Shown piece by piece: positions 54,462 through 64,000 of a DNA stretch of 64,000 bases (position 1 is its first letter; each line of letters begins with the position of its first letter). Origin of the DNA: Comamonadaceae bacterium (lineage in GTDB: Bacteria > Pseudomonadota > Gammaproteobacteria > Burkholderiales > Burkholderiaceae_C); NCBI GenBank assembly GCA_027488115.1, contig JAIYCG010000037.1, forward strand, positions 47,127-111,126, given 5' to 3'. A program made the translations under genes and the position numbers. Under the pieces are notes generated by a model that did no database searches, was not told the DNA's origin, and worked only from the letters and a program-made list of their open reading frames with translations.

Positions 54462-55178
54462 TTATTCGCCCAAATAGGCTGCTCTCACTTTAGGATCGTT
54501 CAGCAAGTCGTGCCCCAGCCCTGTCATTGAGATCAAGCCAGACTCCATGACATAACCCCGGTTGGCCAATGACAATGCTCGGCTGGCGTTTTGCTCGACC
54601 AACAAGACCGTCACGCCCTGCGCAAAAACATCCCGCACTACTTCAAAAATTTTGTCCACCATGATGGGCGACAAGCCCATAGAAGGCTCATCCAACAACA
54701 GCACTTTAGGACGGCTCATGAGCGCGCGGCCCATGGCCAACATTTGTTGCTCGCCACCCGACATGGTGCCCGCCAGTTGGTCTTTTCGCTCCAGCAATCT
54801 TGGGAAAGTGTGAAACACTTTTTCCATGTCGTCTTTGATGGCGGCGGTGTCGTTGCGAATGTAAGCACCCATGAGCAAGTTTTCAATGATGGTCATGCGC
54901 GTGAACACACCGCGCCCTTCGGGCACCATGGCCAAGCCCTGCTTGACCAAATCCCAAGGGCCTTGGCCCACAATGCTTTTGCCCAAATACTCAATGTCAC
55001 CCGCGTGGATCGGCAAGGTTCCTGTGATGGCTTTCATGGTGGTCGTTTTGCCCGCGCCATTCGAACCAATGAGCGACACCAACTCGCCCTCGTGCACTTC
55101 AAAATCAATGCCCTTGACAGCCTGAATGCCGCCGTAGGCCACTTGAAGGCCTTTGACTCTCAACAATGTGGCCGTCAT
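54462..55178 (-). CDS. livF: Branched-chain amino acid ABC transporter ATPase LivF
   Basis: A 238-residue ATPase with Walker A GSNGAGKTT (38-46), the Q loop, signature MSGGEQQMLAMGRAL and Walker B VLLLDEPSMGLS. It pairs with LivG to drive uptake of leucine, isoleucine, valine or related substrates. It is the last gene of livHMGF, two bases after livG. No solute-binding protein (livK) lies in the window, so the substrate is not settled. Confidence 0.94.
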   Translation of the reverse strand: MTATLLRVKGLQVAYGGIQAVKGIDFEVHEGELVSLIGSNGAGKTTTMKAITGTLPIHAGDIEYLGKSIVGQGPWDLVKQGLAMVPEGRGVFTRMTIIENLLMGAYIRNDTAAIKDDMEKVFHTFPRLLERKDQLAGTMSGGEQQMLAMGRALMSRPKVLLLDEPSMGLSPIMVDKIFEVVRDVFAQGVTVLLVEQNASRALSLANRGYVMESGLISMTGLGHDLLNDPKVRAAYLGE

Positions 55179-55179
55179 G

Positions 55180-55968
55180 TCAATGTCCTCCGGTGCCTAA
55201 ATAGGCTTCAATCACTTTTTCATTTTTCTGAACGTCTGCAGGAGTACCCTCGGCAATTTGTTTGCCGTAGTCGAGCACCGTGACGCGGTCGCACAAGCCC
55301 ATGACCAACTTCACATCGTGCTCGATCAGCAAAATGGTTCGGTTGTCTTTGCGAATCTGATCAATGAGTTGGCGCAATTGAACTTTTTCTGTGGCATTCA
55401 TGCCAGCAGCGGGTTCATCTAGGGCAATGAGCTGAGGGTCGGTGGCAAGCGCACGGGCAATTTCTAAACGGCGCTGATCGCCATAAGACAAGGTGCGAGC
55501 GCGGTAGTCGGCATACTGACCAATGCCTACATAGTCCAACAACTCTTGGGCACGTTGGGCAATTTCTTCTTCCTCTTGCTTGAATTTGGACGTTCTAAAA
55601 ATAGCCCCCAACAAACCTGATGAAGTTCGCACGTGGCGACCCACCATGACGTTTTCTAGGGCGGTCATTTCGGCAAACAAGCGGATGTTTTGGAAGGTTC
55701 GCGCAATGCCTGCTTTGGCCACTTCGTGCACGGCTGTGGGCTGATAGGGCTTGCCGGCCAATTCAAAACTGCCACTGTCGGGGGTGTACAGGCCAGTGAT
55801 GACATTGAAAAAAGTTGTTTTGCCAGCGCCGTTGGGGCCAATGAGGCCATAAACTTGCCCGCGCTCAATGGTCATGCCCACATCTGACAAGGCTTGCAAA
55901 CCACCAAAGCGCTTGGAAATACCAGCTACTTTTAAAACTGTCTGCGACATTGAAGAGTCTGTATGCAT
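55180..55968 (-). CDS. livG: Branched-chain amino acid ABC transporter ATPase LivG
   Basis: A 262-residue ATPase with Walker A GPNGAGKTT, signature LSYGDQRRLEIARAL, Walker B LIALDEPAAGMN and the LivG-type C-terminus EGTPADVQKNEKVIEAYLG. The ATG at 55966-55968 was chosen because AAGGAGGGCAGG lies just before it within the end of livM. A longer frame to 56010 would overlap livM, and an ATG at 55950 is also possible. Confidence 0.94.
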   Translation of the reverse strand: MHTDSSMSQTVLKVAGISKRFGGLQALSDVGMTIERGQVYGLIGPNGAGKTTFFNVITGLYTPDSGSFELAGKPYQPTAVHEVAKAGIARTFQNIRLFAEMTALENVMVGRHVRTSSGLLGAIFRTSKFKQEEEEIAQRAQELLDYVGIGQYADYRARTLSYGDQRRLEIARALATDPQLIALDEPAAGMNATEKVQLRQLIDQIRKDNRTILLIEHDVKLVMGLCDRVTVLDYGKQIAEGTPADVQKNEKVIEAYLGTGGH

Positions 55969-55969
55969 G

Positions 55970-57055
55970 TTACCTGCCCTCCTTCGTTGGCAAGGCTTTG
56001 CCATGTTCATTTGATGGCCACAAGCCGCGGGGGCGCATCAACATGATGACGATCATGGCCAAGGCAATGAGCAACTGGCGCAGGATGGCGGCGTCAATGC
56101 GACCATCGGTCATAGATTGCAGTGGCCCTGCCACGTAGCGCAAAATTTCTGGCAAAGCAGACAACAAAACAGCGCCCAACACAACACCAGGCAAGTGCCC
56201 CAAGCCACCCAAGACCACCATGGCCACAATCATGACCGACTCCATGAGGCTAAACGACTCTGGCGAAATAAAACCTTGAAAACCCGCAAACATGGCGCCG
56301 GCAATGCCACCAAATGTGGCACCCATGCCAAAGGCCATGAGCTTTAAATTGCGGGTGTTCAGGCCCATGGCCTTGGCTGCAATTTCATCTTCGCGAATGG
56401 CCATCCAAGCGCGGCCAATGCGCGAGACTTCCAAGCGGTACGAAATTAAAATGGTGACCAGCACCAAGGCCAAGAACAGGTAGTAGTAGAGGCTGACAGA
56501 TGCAAACTCAATGCCAAAAATTTCGAGTTTTTTGCCTAAATTGATGTCGAAAAAATGAATGGCATCGATTTGGTTGAGCCCTTTGGGACCGTTTGTGATG
56601 TTAACGGGTTGGTCTAAGTTGTTTAAAAACACGCGAATGATTTCACCAAAGCCCAAAGTCACAATGGCCAAATAATCGCCGCGCAACTTCAAAGTGGGCG
56701 CGCCCAGCAACATGCCAAACAAGCCTGCCAAAGCAGCTGCCAAGGGCACAATAACCCACAAAGGCATGTGCAAGCCGCCAGGAAACATGGCCGCAATGGC
56801 AGGAAATGTTTCAAACAAATGCGGTGACGCCAGCAAGCCATACATGTAGGCGCCCACCGCGAAGAAAGCCACATAGCCTAAATCGAGCAAACCCGCATAG
56901 CCCACCACGATGTTCAGACCCACTGCTAACAAAACATAGATCAAGGCCATGTCGGCAATGCGCACCCACGCATTGCCAAACTGTTGCAGCACGAGCGGCA
57001 AGATCAGCAGCGCCACACCAATGGCCAACATTTTGTAATTCTTTAAATGGTTCAT
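55970..57055 (-). CDS. livM: Branched-chain amino acid ABC transporter permease LivM
   Basis: A 361-residue permease with about ten membrane segments. It has VGLNIVVGYAGLLDLGYVAF and the coupling sequence SRIGRAWMAIREDEIAAKAM facing the ATPases. The C-terminal end LMRPRGLWPSNEH is typical. It lies 19 bases after livH. An ATG at 57053-57055 was chosen over an in-frame TTG at 57067. Confidence 0.94.
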   Translation of the reverse strand: MNHLKNYKMLAIGVALLILPLVLQQFGNAWVRIADMALIYVLLAVGLNIVVGYAGLLDLGYVAFFAVGAYMYGLLASPHLFETFPAIAAMFPGGLHMPLWVIVPLAAALAGLFGMLLGAPTLKLRGDYLAIVTLGFGEIIRVFLNNLDQPVNITNGPKGLNQIDAIHFFDINLGKKLEIFGIEFASVSLYYYLFLALVLVTILISYRLEVSRIGRAWMAIREDEIAAKAMGLNTRNLKLMAFGMGATFGGIAGAMFAGFQGFISPESFSLMESVMIVAMVVLGGLGHLPGVVLGAVLLSALPEILRYVAGPLQSMTDGRIDAAILRQLLIALAMIVIMLMRPRGLWPSNEHGKALPTKEGR

Positions 57056-57074
57056 TGTGATTCTCAACTTTCTA

Positions 57075-58004
57075 TCAAGCGCGATCGGCTACACGTTCAC
57101 CCATCAAGCCTGAGGGCCGCAAAGTGAGCACAATGATGAGCACAATGAAAGCAAAAATATCGGCGTAATGACTGCCCAGCACGCCACCTGTGAGCGCGCC
57201 AATGTAGCCAGAGCCAATGGACTCAATGAGGCCCAACAAAATACCGCCAACGACGGCGCCGCCTAAATTACCAATACCGCCAAACACCGCAGCGGTAAAA
57301 GCCTTCAAGCCGGGCAAAAATCCCATACTGTGGTGCACTGTGCCGTAGTTGGATGCGAACATCACACCCGCAATGGCCGCCAACACGGCACCAATGATGA
57401 AGGTCGCAGAAATGACCATATCGGGCTTGACACCCATCAAGGCGGCAACACGTGGGTTCTCTGAAGTAGCGCGCATGGCCCGCCCTAACTTGGTGGCGTT
57501 CACCACCCACATCAAAACAGCCAAGGAAATGGCCGTCACACCCAAAATCATAATTTGGGTTGTTGAAATAACGGCTCCGCCCACGTTGATGGGTGTGGTC
57601 GATAACAAGGTTGGAAACGGTTTGTAGTTAGGCTTCCAGATGATCATGGCCAAAGTTTGAAGCAAGATGCTGACACCAATGGCGGTAATGAGGGGTGCCA
57701 ATTTGGGACTGTTGCGCAAGGGGCGGTATGCGATTTTTTCAATGGCAAAATTAAGTGACGCTGCCACCACACTGGCAATGACCAAAGATACAAGGAGAAT
57801 CAACCAGCCGGGCATGCCGGGCGTGGCCTCTTGCATGAGGGCAATGACCGACCAGCTGGTGAGGGCTGCCACCATGAGCACTTCGCCATGGGCAAAGTTG
57901 ATCAAATTGATGATGCCGTAAACCATGGTGTAACCCAAGGCGATCAAGGCATACATGCTGCCTTGAACCAAGCCATTGATTACCTGCTGTAGAAAGACAT
58001 CCAT
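57075..58004 (-). CDS. livH: Branched-chain amino acid ABC transporter permease LivH
   Basis: A 309-residue permease with about eight membrane segments. It begins FLQQVINGLVQGSMYALIALG and has GRAMRATSENPRVAALMG, the coupling loop. The end ITLRPSGLMGE-like VLTLRPSGLMGERV is standard. AGGAG stands six bases before the ATG. It starts nine bases after rarA, so the liv genes look like a tail of the ftsK-lolA-rarA transcript, though a promoter inside rarA cannot be excluded. Confidence 0.95.
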   Translation of the reverse strand: MDVFLQQVINGLVQGSMYALIALGYTMVYGIINLINFAHGEVLMVAALTSWSVIALMQEATPGMPGWLILLVSLVIASVVAASLNFAIEKIAYRPLRNSPKLAPLITAIGVSILLQTLAMIIWKPNYKPFPTLLSTTPINVGGAVISTTQIMILGVTAISLAVLMWVVNATKLGRAMRATSENPRVAALMGVKPDMVISATFIIGAVLAAIAGVMFASNYGTVHHSMGFLPGLKAFTAAVFGGIGNLGGAVVGGILLGLIESIGSGYIGALTGGVLGSHYADIFAFIVLIIVLTLRPSGLMGERVADRA

Positions 58005-58013
58005 GCTTAACTC

Positions 58014-59318
58014 CTATTTTTTTGTCGCTTTGGCTTGATTCAACTCATTCAAGCTCGCCATTTTTTCTGAAATCTTTAACTCTAACCCACGATTGACGGG
58101 CCTGTAAAAACCTGGCGCAGGCATGCCCTCAGGCAGGTAATTCTCACCTGCAGCAAAGCCACCCTCTTCAAGGTGGGCATAGCGATAGCCCTTGCCATAG
58201 TCCAATGTTTTCATGAGTTGCGTTGGGGCATTGCGCAAGTGCATGGGCACGGGTCGGGTGCCGTCCTTCTTAACCCACGCCTTGGCTTCATTGAAGGCTT
58301 TGTAAACGGCATTGGATTTGGCTGCTACCGCCAAATAAATCACGCATTCGGCCAACGCCAATTCACCCTCTGGGCTGCCCAAGCGTTCATACACTTCTGC
58401 AGCATCCAAGGCCAAGCGCAGAGCCCGAGGGTCGGCCAAACCGATGTCTTCTGCAGCCATGCGAATCAGCCGCCTGGCCATGTAGCGCGGGTCTGCGCCG
58501 CCATCTAACATTCGAGTGAACCAGTACAAAGCAGCGTCTGGGTCTGAGCCTCTGACTGATTTGTGCAGCGCACTGATGGTGTCATAGAACTGCTCACCGC
58601 CTTTGTCGTATCGGCGCATGCGTTCGCCCAATACTTTTAACAGCCACTCGTCTGAAATTTCGGCCAGCTTCTCTCTTTGGGCCGAAACTGAAAGCGTCTC
58701 AAGGGTATTCAGTAAGCGTCTGGCATCGCCATCTGCGTAGGCAATGAGCCTTTTCTCAGCCTCGGCCTCTAGCAGGGGAATTGCACCGATGCCATGCGCG
58801 CGTTGGACAATTTTCTTGAGATCTTCTTCGTTCAGAGATTGCAGGACATAAACCGCTGCTCTAGACAACAAAGCAGAGTTAACCTCGAAGGATGGGTTCT
58901 CGGTGGTTGCGCCAATGAAAGTGAACAAGCCACTTTCAACATGCGGTAAGAAAGCATCTTGCTGGCTCTTGTTGAATCGATGGACCTCATCGACAAACAC
59001 AATGGTTCTTTTTGGCTGCAAGCCATTCAATGCCGCTTCGGCTTTTTCTACTGCTTCGCGAATGTCTTTGACCCCCCCAAGCACAGCACTGATGCTGATA
59101 AATTGGGCTTCAAAAGCATCGGCCATGAGCCTTGCAATGGTCGTTTTGCCCACACCCGGCGGACCCCACAAAATACAACTGTGAGGCTGTCCCGATTCAA
59201 ATGCCAAGCGAAGCGCCAAGCCTTCACCAATGAGGTGCTGCTGCCCAATGACTTCACTCAAATTGTGGGGACGCAAACGCTCGGCCAGAGGTTGCTTCAA
59301 ATGAACACTGGCATTCAT
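58014..59318 (-). CDS. rarA: Replication-associated recombination protein A (AAA ATPase, MgsA/WRNIP1 family)
   Basis: A clamp-loader-like ATPase acting at stalled replication forks. The 434-residue protein has the start LAERLRPHNLSEVIGQQHLI, Walker A GPPGVGKTT (52-60), Walker B VFVDEVHRF (Asp110, Glu111), and sensor 1 IGATTENPSFEVN. The C-terminal tetramerisation domain has GGADPRYMARRLIRMAAED. ATG at 59316-59318 overlaps the lolA stop by ATGA; a longer frame begins inside lolA. Confidence 0.95.
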   Translation of the reverse strand: MNASVHLKQPLAERLRPHNLSEVIGQQHLIGEGLALRLAFESGQPHSCILWGPPGVGKTTIARLMADAFEAQFISISAVLGGVKDIREAVEKAEAALNGLQPKRTIVFVDEVHRFNKSQQDAFLPHVESGLFTFIGATTENPSFEVNSALLSRAAVYVLQSLNEEDLKKIVQRAHGIGAIPLLEAEAEKRLIAYADGDARRLLNTLETLSVSAQREKLAEISDEWLLKVLGERMRRYDKGGEQFYDTISALHKSVRGSDPDAALYWFTRMLDGGADPRYMARRLIRMAAEDIGLADPRALRLALDAAEVYERLGSPEGELALAECVIYLAVAAKSNAVYKAFNEAKAWVKKDGTRPVPMHLRNAPTQLMKTLDYGKGYRYAHLEEGGFAAGENYLPEGMPAPGFYRPVNRGLELKISEKMASLNELNQAKATKK

Positions 59319-59995
59319 GGCCGAATCACCTGCGCGCCAGCAGGCGTTTTGAATTGAAAAGTTTCTGCAGGCAATTTCACATTGACTTCGTAATTCGTGA
59401 AATTCAAGCGCGATGTTTGACCCAGAGCATCGACAATTTCTAACGCCGACAATGTGGGCACATTCAAATTTGCGGCAGAGGCAGGCTTGAGCCCTACCCG
59501 AATGAACTGAACAGCCCCGTCTGCTTGCTTGGGCGTCGCTTTCACCCACTGCAAGCCTTCAGATTCAGGCTCTGCTTTTAAATTAAACTCAGCCTGGAGA
59601 GCCTTCAAGTCCCCCGATGAAGCAATCAAAGCCGCTGGGGTTTGGCCTAACAAGGAACTTTGTTTGCGAACTGTGACTTGGTTCAAATCTGCGTCATACA
59701 GCCAGAGTGATTGACCATCTGACACCATGGTTTGTAAAAATGGTTTTTGATAGGCAAATCGAAATTGTTGTGGCTTCTGAAATTCAAACGTGCCAGTAGA
59801 AGTTTTTCGGCGAGGCGCTTGATCGGCCCTGGCAGGAGAACTCACCACCTGCGTAAATTGCGCACGACCACTGTTGCTCAATTGAAGGAACTGCCGCAAT
59901 GACTCTAGGCCATCAGGAGGCACTTGTGCCAGCACCCAAGACGCCAACCCAAACCAAGCAAACAATGCCCAGAGAATTTGAAACTTGACTTTCAT
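59315..59995 (-). CDS. lolA: Outer-membrane lipoprotein carrier protein LolA
   Basis: A periplasmic chaperone that ferries lipoproteins from LolCDE to LolB. The 226-residue product has a signal peptide (about 1-23, ending VLAQ), then LESLRQFLQLSNSGRAQFTQ, TGTFEFQKPQQFRFAYQKP and DGQSLWLYDADLNQVTVR, the family beta-barrel strands. ATG at 59993-59995 starts the signal peptide; the longer frame overlaps ftsK. It follows ftsK by 28 bases, the normal order. Confidence 0.94.
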   Translation of the reverse strand: MKVKFQILWALFAWFGLASWVLAQVPPDGLESLRQFLQLSNSGRAQFTQVVSSPARADQAPRRKTSTGTFEFQKPQQFRFAYQKPFLQTMVSDGQSLWLYDADLNQVTVRKQSSLLGQTPAALIASSGDLKALQAEFNLKAEPESEGLQWVKATPKQADGAVQFIRVGLKPASAANLNVPTLSALEIVDALGQTSRLNFTNYEVNVKLPAETFQFKTPAGAQVIRP

Positions 59996-60023
59996 TTTGG
60001 CAACAGCGAAGTTTGGCGAACGC

Positions 60024-62450
60024 TTATTCGGTGCGCGCAGGCACCAAAATTTCGCGTTGCCCACTGGTGCTCATCGAACTGACCAAACCGGCTTTTTCCA
60101 TCTCTTCAACCAAACGAGCTGCACGGTTGTAACCAATTTTCAAATGTCGTTGGACCAAAGAAATACTGGCCTTGCGATTTTTCAACACCACTTCAACGGC
60201 CTGGTCGTACATCGGATCTTTTTCAGCATCGCCAGTGTCGCCATAGCCGGTGTCTTCACCGTCTGTGGTGCCACCTTCCAGCACACCCTCAATGTAGTCA
60301 GGCTCGCCTTGCGTTTTCAAATAGCTCACCACTCGGTGAACTTCTTCGTCACTGACAAAAGCACCGTGAACGCGAATAGGGAAGCCAGTGCCTGAAGGCA
60401 TATAAAGCATATCGCCCATGCCTAGCAATGCTTCGGCCCCCATTTGATCAAGGATGGTTCGGCTGTCAATTTTGCTAGAGACTTGGAACGCAATGCGCGT
60501 TGGAATGTTGGCTTTGATCAACCCTGTGATGACATCGACACTGGGGCGTTGTGTCGCCAAGATCAAGTGGATGCCAGCTGCACGCGCCTTTTGCGCCAAG
60601 CGTGCAATCAGCTCTTCAATCTTCTTGCCCACCACCATCATGAGGTCGGCCAACTCGTCAATCACCACCACAATGTGGGGCAATCGTTTCAGAGGTTCTG
60701 GGTCGTCGGGTGTGAGGCTGAACGGATTTAAAATGAACTCTTCACGCTCAGTGGCATCGTCAATTTTGGTGTTGTAGCCAGCCAAATTGCGAACACCCAT
60801 TTTGCTCATCAGTTTGTAGCGTCGCTCCATCTCGCCCACACACCAGTTGAGACCGTGCGCGGCTTGCCGCATATCGGTTACCACGGGTGCCAACAAATGA
60901 GGAATGCCTTCGTACACAGACATTTCCAACATCTTGGGATCGATCATGAGCAAGCGAACATCGCGTGCTTCGGCTTTGTAGAGCAAGGACAAAATCATGG
61001 CATTGATACCCACTGACTTGCCAGAGCCCGTGGTGCCAGCAACCAACACATGGGGCATCTTGGCCAAGTCCGCTACCACTGGGTTGCCCACAATGTCTTT
61101 GCCCAAGCCCATGGTGAGCATGGACTTGGCTTCGTTGTAAACCTGAGAGCCCAAAATTTCGCTCAGCTTGATGGATTGGCGTTTGGCGTTGGGCAGCTCT
61201 AGAGCCATGTAGTTTTTGCCCGGGATGGTTTCAACCACCCGAATGGAAATGAGGCTGAGAGAACGTGCCAAATCCTTGGCCAAGTTGACCACTTGCGAGC
61301 CCTTCACGCCAGTGGCAGGCTCGATTTCGTAGCGCGTGATGACAGGGCCTGGCGCAGCGGCCACCACTCGCACTTCGACGCCAAAATCTTTAAGGCGTTT
61401 TTCAATCATGCGGCTGGTCATCTCCAGCGTTTCAGGGGCCACGCCTTCTTGGCGCAAGGTTAAACTGTCTAGCAAATCGACTTGTGGCAATTTGCTGTCA
61501 GGCAATTCATTGAACAAGGGCTTCTGGCGCTCTTTGACCACACGCTCACTTCGCGGCACAGCAGTGACTGGTGCTTCAATGACCATGGGCGCAACGGGTA
61601 CAGCAAATACAGGTGCGGCCACACCTGCTGCAGCAAACAAGGGCTTCTCTTCAAATTCATTTTCAAATGGGTGCAGCTGCGGTTCAGCCGGTAATTTGGA
61701 TTGAAGTTGCTCACGCTCACGCAATGCTTGCTGGCCCATTGCCAAGTCTTCTTCCATTTCGCGCTTGACTTGGCGTGACTGCATCAAGCCGTCGATCTTG
61801 CCACCCAATGACTCACAAACTTGACCCCAAGAAAAGCCAAAGGCCCAGCCCATGCCCATTGCAACGCACACAATTTCAATCAAACTCGAACCATTGAAGC
61901 CCAGCCATTTCAAGGACAAATGACCGACGGCATAACCTAGCGCACCCCCACTGGTGCCAGGCAAAAGAGCATCCCACCTTGTGAGCCTTGCCCATTCCAA
62001 TGCACTGCTAGAGGACATCAGCACAAAAAGGCCGATCCAAAAAACCAAACGGTTTTTCCATTTGGCTTCTGAGTCTTTGGCCTGGTTGCTGCGAGCAGTT
62101 TCATCTGTTCGCAACCATTTGGCCCAAGCCATAAGCCAAAAGCGCCCCAAGAGGGCCACCAACCACCAAGCCGAATAACCAAAGCAAAAATACATGCCAT
62201 CAGCCACCCAAGCACCGACCAAGCCCATCCAGTTGCGAACAGGCCCACCCAAACCTGAACCAGACCAAGACGGGTCTTTGGGGCTAAAACTGAACATGGA
62301 CAAGACCAAAAGCAACAGTGCCGCAGCACCTACAAACAGAATCGTTTCTTGCGTAAAGCGCATCAAGCCAACGCCCTCGTTGATCTCTCCCTTTGAATCT
62401 GATTCAGGGGTGCCTGTAGGGTTTGTAAGGGTGCGAAGTGAGTAGGTCAT
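60024..62450 (-). CDS. ftsK: DNA translocase FtsK
   Basis: Anchors at the division septum and pumps chromosomal DNA to resolve dimers at dif. The 808-residue protein has four N-terminal membrane segments (about 30-200) and a fairly short linker (about 210-320). The motor has Walker [11 protein letters not shown] (about 470-480) and Walker [14 protein letters not shown]. The C-terminal gamma winged helix ([19 protein letters not shown]) recognises KOPS and XerD. It is divergent from trxB over about 105 bases. Confidence 0.96.
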   Translation of the reverse strand: MTYSLRTLTNPTGTPESDSKGEINEGVGLMRFTQETILFVGAAALLLLVLSMFSFSPKDPSWSGSGLGGPVRNWMGLVGAWVADGMYFCFGYSAWWLVALLGRFWLMAWAKWLRTDETARSNQAKDSEAKWKNRLVFWIGLFVLMSSSSALEWARLTRWDALLPGTSGGALGYAVGHLSLKWLGFNGSSLIEIVCVAMGMGWAFGFSWGQVCESLGGKIDGLMQSRQVKREMEEDLAMGQQALREREQLQSKLPAEPQLHPFENEFEEKPLFAAAGVAAPVFAVPVAPMVIEAPVTAVPRSERVVKERQKPLFNELPDSKLPQVDLLDSLTLRQEGVAPETLEMTSRMIEKRLKDFGVEVRVVAAAPGPVITRYEIEPATGVKGSQVVNLAKDLARSLSLISIRVVETIPGKNYMALELPNAKRQSIKLSEILGSQVYNEAKSMLTMGLGKDIVGNPVVADLAKMPHVLVAGTTGSGKSVGINAMILSLLYKAEARDVRLLMIDPKMLEMSVYEGIPHLLAPVVTDMRQAAHGLNWCVGEMERRYKLMSKMGVRNLAGYNTKIDDATEREEFILNPFSLTPDDPEPLKRLPHIVVVIDELADLMMVVGKKIEELIARLAQKARAAGIHLILATQRPSVDVITGLIKANIPTRIAFQVSSKIDSRTILDQMGAEALLGMGDMLYMPSGTGFPIRVHGAFVSDEEVHRVVSYLKTQGEPDYIEGVLEGGTTDGEDTGYGDTGDAEKDPMYDQAVEVVLKNRKASISLVQRHLKIGYNRAARLVEEMEKAGLVSSMSTSGQREILVPARTE

Positions 62451-62477
62451 GGTCTAACCCCGAAGCTTACCCGATAG

Positions 62478-63521
<1,044 letters not shown>

Positions 63522-63545
63522 ACCCATTTTTTTGTCATTTTGGAC

Positions 63546-63575
63546 TTGGCCGGCCCTCAAAAAGCTGGCTATAAT
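63546..63575 (+). promoter_or_regulatory. Predicted rpmB-rpmG promoter
   Basis: TTGGCC (63546-63551), an 18-base spacer and a perfect TATAAT (63570-63575) lie in the 218-base gap between trxB and rpmB. Transcription from about 63582 gives a leader of roughly 158 bases. The leader contains hairpins GCCA/TGGC (63629-63642) and GCCATC/GATGGC (63672-63687). Confidence 0.7.
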
Positions 63576-63739
63576 CCAAGGCTTTGCTGGGTTTGTCCTC
63601 TGGGCATCTCAACAAAAGGGGTTACCGCCACCCTTCTGGCGAGGTGAGGCTGGAGCGCCTTAAGTTTGACAAGCCATCTTCTGATGGCCATCGTGAAACT
63701 CATCAGGCACCGGCTGTTTAAAAGTATCGGAGTGTCCAC

Positions 63740-63973
63740 ATGGCACGCGTCTGCGACGTAACGGGCAAAGGCCCAATGGTCGGAAACAATGTTTCCCACG
63801 CCAACAACAAAACCAAGCGCCGGTTCCTGCCGAACCTGCAATATCGCCGTTTCTGGGTGGAGAGCGAAAACCGTTGGGTGCGCCTGCGCGTTTCCAGCGC
63901 CGCTTTGCGCCTGATCGACAAAAATGGCATTGATGCCGTTCTCGCAGACCTGCGCGAACGCGGTCAAGCCTAA
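63740..63973 (+). CDS. rpmB: 50S ribosomal protein L28
   Basis: A 77-residue basic protein beginning [20 protein letters not shown], with [18 protein letters not shown] and [19 protein letters not shown]. Both are L28 hallmarks. TCGGAGTGTCC stands before the ATG. It is followed 20 bases on by rpmG, the standard L28-L33 pair. The leader may allow control, but no known ribosomal-protein leader motif was recognised. Confidence 0.97.
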   Translation: MARVCDVTGKGPMVGNNVSHANNKTKRRFLPNLQYRRFWVESENRWVRLRVSSAALRLIDKNGIDAVLADLRERGQA

Positions 63974-63993
63974 ACCCCTACAGGAGCACCATC

Positions 63994-64000
63994 ATGGCAA
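63994..64000 (+). CDS. rpmG: Probable 50S ribosomal protein L33, first codons only
   Basis: The window ends seven bases into a frame that starts ATGGCAA. CAGGAGCACC just upstream is a good ribosome-binding site. The spacing after rpmB and the Met-Ala start fit L33; the identity is inferred from gene order. Confidence 0.6.

Noticed and set aside
63569..63967. Minus-strand frame opposite the rpmB leader and rpmB
   Set aside because: It overlaps a certain ribosomal protein gene and a strong promoter, and has no family features.

Overview
The window is an almost gapless stretch of a bacterial chromosome from a betaproteobacterium. The most likely group is Burkholderiales, family Comamonadaceae, close to the freshwater Limnohabitans/Rhodoferax lineages. 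This rests on gene order that I recognise: lepA-lepB-rnc-era-recO-pdxJ-acpS; yceD-rpmF-plsX-fabHDG-acpP-fabF; rluC back to back with rne; hemC-hemD-hemX-hemY; ftsK-lolA-rarA; rpmB-rpmG. It also rests on the abundant Bug-type solute-binding proteins and the moderate GC content. Genus level is inference. I see no insertion sequence, prophage, CRISPR array or rRNA. There is one tRNA, tRNA-Leu(CAA).

Layout. 1-8204 (minus strand): a housekeeping run from the periplasmic protease DegP/MucD through LepA, signal peptidase I, RNase III, Era, RecO and PdxJ to a truncated AcpS at the window edge. 8244-14990 (minus): a YgfX-like membrane protein and the fatty-acid synthesis cluster fabF-acpP-fabG-fabD-fabH-plsX, headed by rpmF and yceD. 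15016-16418 (plus): maf and an RsmI-like methyltransferase. 16467-19521 (minus): SppA-like peptidase, Rieske protein, HAD phosphatase and RluC. 19522-22945 (plus): the long rne leader and RNase E. 23025-27088 (minus): late heme-pathway genes. 27207-32538 (plus): argH, hemerythrin, L-lactate dehydrogenase, a Y-family polymerase and a dienoyl-CoA isomerase-like protein. 32575-34199 (minus): queF and yaaA. 34327-37368 (plus): an OYE / FAD-monooxygenase / DUF2783 cassette. 37396-37973 (minus): a BrnT/CopG-type toxin-antitoxin pair. 38096-42014 (plus): valS and galU. 42062-43772 (minus): tusA-like, nudix and cysM. 44002-49583: TerC, then NhaR divergent from an SbtA bicarbonate transporter that is translationally coupled to a DUF6671 protein, then a KefB-type antiporter. 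49617-54453: two Bug proteins, tRNA-Leu, a small membrane protein, an SDR-like protein and a ferredoxin-reductase. 54462-59995 (minus): livHMGF directly behind ftsK-lolA-rarA. 62556-64000 (plus): trxB, rpmB and the first codons of rpmG.

The most interesting parts are the NhaR/SbtA/DUF6671 cassette, a candidate inorganic-carbon uptake unit under a sodium-type regulator without the usual SbtB. Next is the absence of rpoE-rseA-rseB between fabF and degP, where I would expect them. Then come several RNA-level control candidates: a 17-bp hairpin sitting on the YgfX start, a terminator between rpmF and plsX, a terminator 45 nt before lepA, and a structured 0.5-kb rne leader. A 0.45-kb gene-free stretch upstream of lepA also has palindromes and DnaA-box-like 9-mers. 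Many start sites were moved inward from the longest possible frame, using family N-termini, neighbour overlap and ribosome-binding sites.
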